A stretch of DNA of 8,176 nucleotides from Pseudomonadota bacterium (lineage in GTDB: Bacteria; Pseudomonadota; Gammaproteobacteria; Xanthomonadales; Xanthomonadaceae): contig JAEXNZ010000414.1 in the NCBI GenBank assembly GCA_023439425.1, positions 1 through 8,176 of the forward strand, read 5' to 3'. This document shows, piece by piece, positions 6,627 to 8,176 of the stretch; the stretch's first letter is position 1; each line of letters starts with the position of its first letter. Both the position numbers and the translations under genes were made by a program. The notes beneath the pieces were generated by a model. It was not told the DNA's origin. It searched no databases and saw only the letters and a list, made by a program, of their open reading frames with translations.

Positions 6627-8176
6627 ACCGCTATTTCGTTGACCGCCCGGTACTGGCCTGGGTGATCGCGCTGTTTGCGATCCTGTTCGGTGCCATCGCG
6701 TTGAGTCGCCTGCCGGTGGAGCAGTACCCGGATGTGGCTCCGCCGTCACTGAGCATTTCGGCCACTTTTGTCGGGGCCGATGCACAGACGCTGGACCGCA
6801 CCGTGACCTCGGTGATCGAGAACGAGCTCAACGGCGTGGACGATTTCCTGTTCATGTCGTCGACCAGCCGTGCCAACGGCACCGCGCAGATCCGGGTCAC
6901 CTACCGCAGCGGCACCGACCTGGACGTGGCACGCGCGCAGCTGCAGGACCGCCTGGCGCGGGTGGAGCCGCGGCTGCCCGACGAAGTGCGGCAGATGGGG
7001 GTGCGCGTCACCCAGGCCAGCAACGGGTTCCTGATGCTGATCGCGCTGCAGTCCGAGGGCGACCAGTACTCGGCTCTCGAGCTGGGCGATTTCGCCGCCA
7101 ACAACGTGGCCGATGAGCTGCGCCGCCTGCATGGGGTGGGCGACGTTTCCCTGTTTGGCTCCAGCTATGCCATGCGGATCTGGCTGGACCGCGAAAAGCT
7201 GCTGAGCTATGGCATCGCCCCGGGCGAGGTGATGGCCGCGATCCGCGAGCAGAACGCGCAGACTGCCGGCGGCGGGCTGGGCCTGCAGCCCACCACGGCC
7301 GAAACCGAAACCACCGCGCAGATCGTGCTGCGCGGCCGCTTCAGCACGCCCGAACAGTTCCGCCAGGTGATCCTACGTGCAACCCCCGGTGCGGCCACCG
7401 TGCGCGTGGGCGACGTGGCCCGGGTCGAGCTGGGGCAGGACACCTATGCGTTCAACCTCAGTCTCAATGGCCGTCCCACGGCCGGCCTGGCGGTGTCATT
7501 GGCATCCGGGGCCAACGCGCTGGCGACCGCGACTGCCGTGCGCGAGCGCCTGCAGCAGCTGGAGGCCAGCTTTCCCGAGGGTATGGTCTGGGTAACGCCC
7601 TTTGACACCACCCCCTTCATCACCGAATCCGTACGCGGCGTCGCCCTGACCATGGTGCAGTCGATGCTGCTGGTGTCGGTGGTGGTGCTGCTGTTCCTGC
7701 AGAGCTGGCGGGCAATGTTCCTGCCGACCCTGGTGGTGCCGATCTCGCTGCTCGGGGCCTGTGTCGGCCTGCTGGCGCTGGGTGTGTCAATCAACCTGCT
7801 GTCGCTGTTCGCGATGGTGGTGGCGATCGGCATCCTCAACGACGACGCCATCGTGATCGTGGAGAGTGTCGAGCGGATCATGCGCGAGGAAGACCTGCCA
7901 CCGCGCGAGGCGACCGCCAAGGCGATGGGCCAGCTCTCCGGCGCGATCATCGCCACCACGCTGGTGCTGCTGGCGGTATTCATTCCGATGGGGTTCTTCC
8001 CCGGCTCGGCGGGCGGCATTTACCGGCAGTTCGCGGTGACGCTCAGTGTCTCGCTGGTGGTCTCCACCATTCTTTCGCTGACCCTGGCGCCGGCGATCTG
8101 CGGCGCGATGCTGCGTCCGGCCAAGGAGCAGGAGGGCAAGGGCGGCCCCGCGCGGCGGCTGTTCACTGCGATCAAC
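6623..8176 (+). CDS. RND multidrug efflux permease (AcrB/MexB type, HAE-1), 5' part only
   Basis: The reading frame is open to the window end, giving 518 residues of an expected 1,030-1,060. This is the proton-driven inner-membrane pump that exports drugs from the periplasm. Visible parts are TM1 (about 10-28), the porter subdomains PN1 and PN2 with the docking segment (30-335), then TM2-TM6 (about 338-497), ending in the cytoplasmic linker. Numbering runs exactly with E. coli AcrB: the proton-relay Asp407 and Asp408 are conserved, as are Phe136 and Phe178 of the binding pocket. An oddity is Asn406 directly before the Asp pair, where AcrB has Val. The start is an ATG overlapping the adaptor's stop. 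The remaining half of the permease, and any outer-membrane channel gene, would lie beyond the window. The specific pump cannot be named from sequence alone. Confidence 0.96.
   Translation, partial: MNRYFVDRPVLAWVIALFAILFGAIALSRLPVEQYPDVAPPSLSISATFVGADAQTLDRTVTSVIENELNGVDDFLFMSSTSRANGTAQIRVTYRSGTDLDVARAQLQDRLARVEPRLPDEVRQMGVRVTQASNGFLMLIALQSEGDQYSALELGDFAANNVADELRRLHGVGDVSLFGSSYAMRIWLDREKLLSYGIAPGEVMAAIREQNAQTAGGGLGLQPTTAETETTAQIVLRGRFSTPEQFRQVILRATPGAATVRVGDVARVELGQDTYAFNLSLNGRPTAGLAVSLASGANALATATAVRERLQQLEASFPEGMVWVTPFDTTPFITESVRGVALTMVQSMLLVSVVVLLFLQSWRAMFLPTLVVPISLLGACVGLLALGVSINLLSLFAMVVAIGILNDDAIVIVESVERIMREEDLPPREATAKAMGQLSGAIIATTLVLLAVFIPMGFFPGSAGGIYRQFAVTLSVSLVVSTILSLTLAPAICGAMLRPAKEQEGKGGPARRLFTAIN

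Noticed and set aside
7444..8019. Minus-strand open frame (191 codons) opposite the permease
   Set aside because: Antisense shadow of the permease TM2-TM6 region; Ser/Thr/Arg-rich with no recognisable motif.

Overview
The window is dense, GC-rich proteobacterial DNA with almost no non-coding sequence. The gene content (a DUF6491-type lipoprotein, a SlyB-like lipoprotein, a hybrid membrane alpha/beta-hydrolase, arginine deiminase and an AcrAB-type pump) fits a Xanthomonadaceae genome, most likely Stenotrophomonas or a close relative. That placement is inference from recognised families; no rRNA or other marker gene is present. I see no tRNA, rRNA, CRISPR array, insertion sequence or phage gene. 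No gene-free stretch exceeds about 205 bases.

Layout. (1) Bases 1-2471, plus strand: the C-terminal half of an ArcD-type arginine:ornithine antiporter, followed with a 4-base GTGA overlap by a five-helix membrane alpha/beta-hydrolase. (2) Bases 2450-3999, minus strand: a three-gene envelope operon transcribed as SlyB-like glycine-zipper lipoprotein, then DUF6491-type lipoprotein, then YqhA (UPF0114) membrane protein. Its last gene runs into the hydrolase gene, so the two opposing 3' ends overlap by 22 bases. (3) Bases 4000-4204: a 205-base divergent control region carrying a 7-base direct repeat with a 10-base period. (4) Bases 4205-8176, plus strand: arginine deiminase (arcA), then after 19 bases an RND efflux adaptor lipoprotein and, with an ATGA overlap, the RND permease, which is cut by the window end.

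How the genes may work together. ArcD imports arginine in exchange for ornithine, and ArcA converts arginine to citrulline plus ammonia. The other two enzymes of the pathway (ArcB, ArcC) are not in the window. The two arginine genes flank an unrelated envelope operon instead of forming the compact arcDABC operon known from pseudomonads. The tight spacing of arcA to the efflux genes suggests they may share a transcript, which would be an unusual coupling of arginine catabolism and drug efflux. All recognised families are known. I found no convincing evidence of a wholly new system; the most interesting points are unusual neighbourhoods and one unusual residue in the pump's proton-relay motif.
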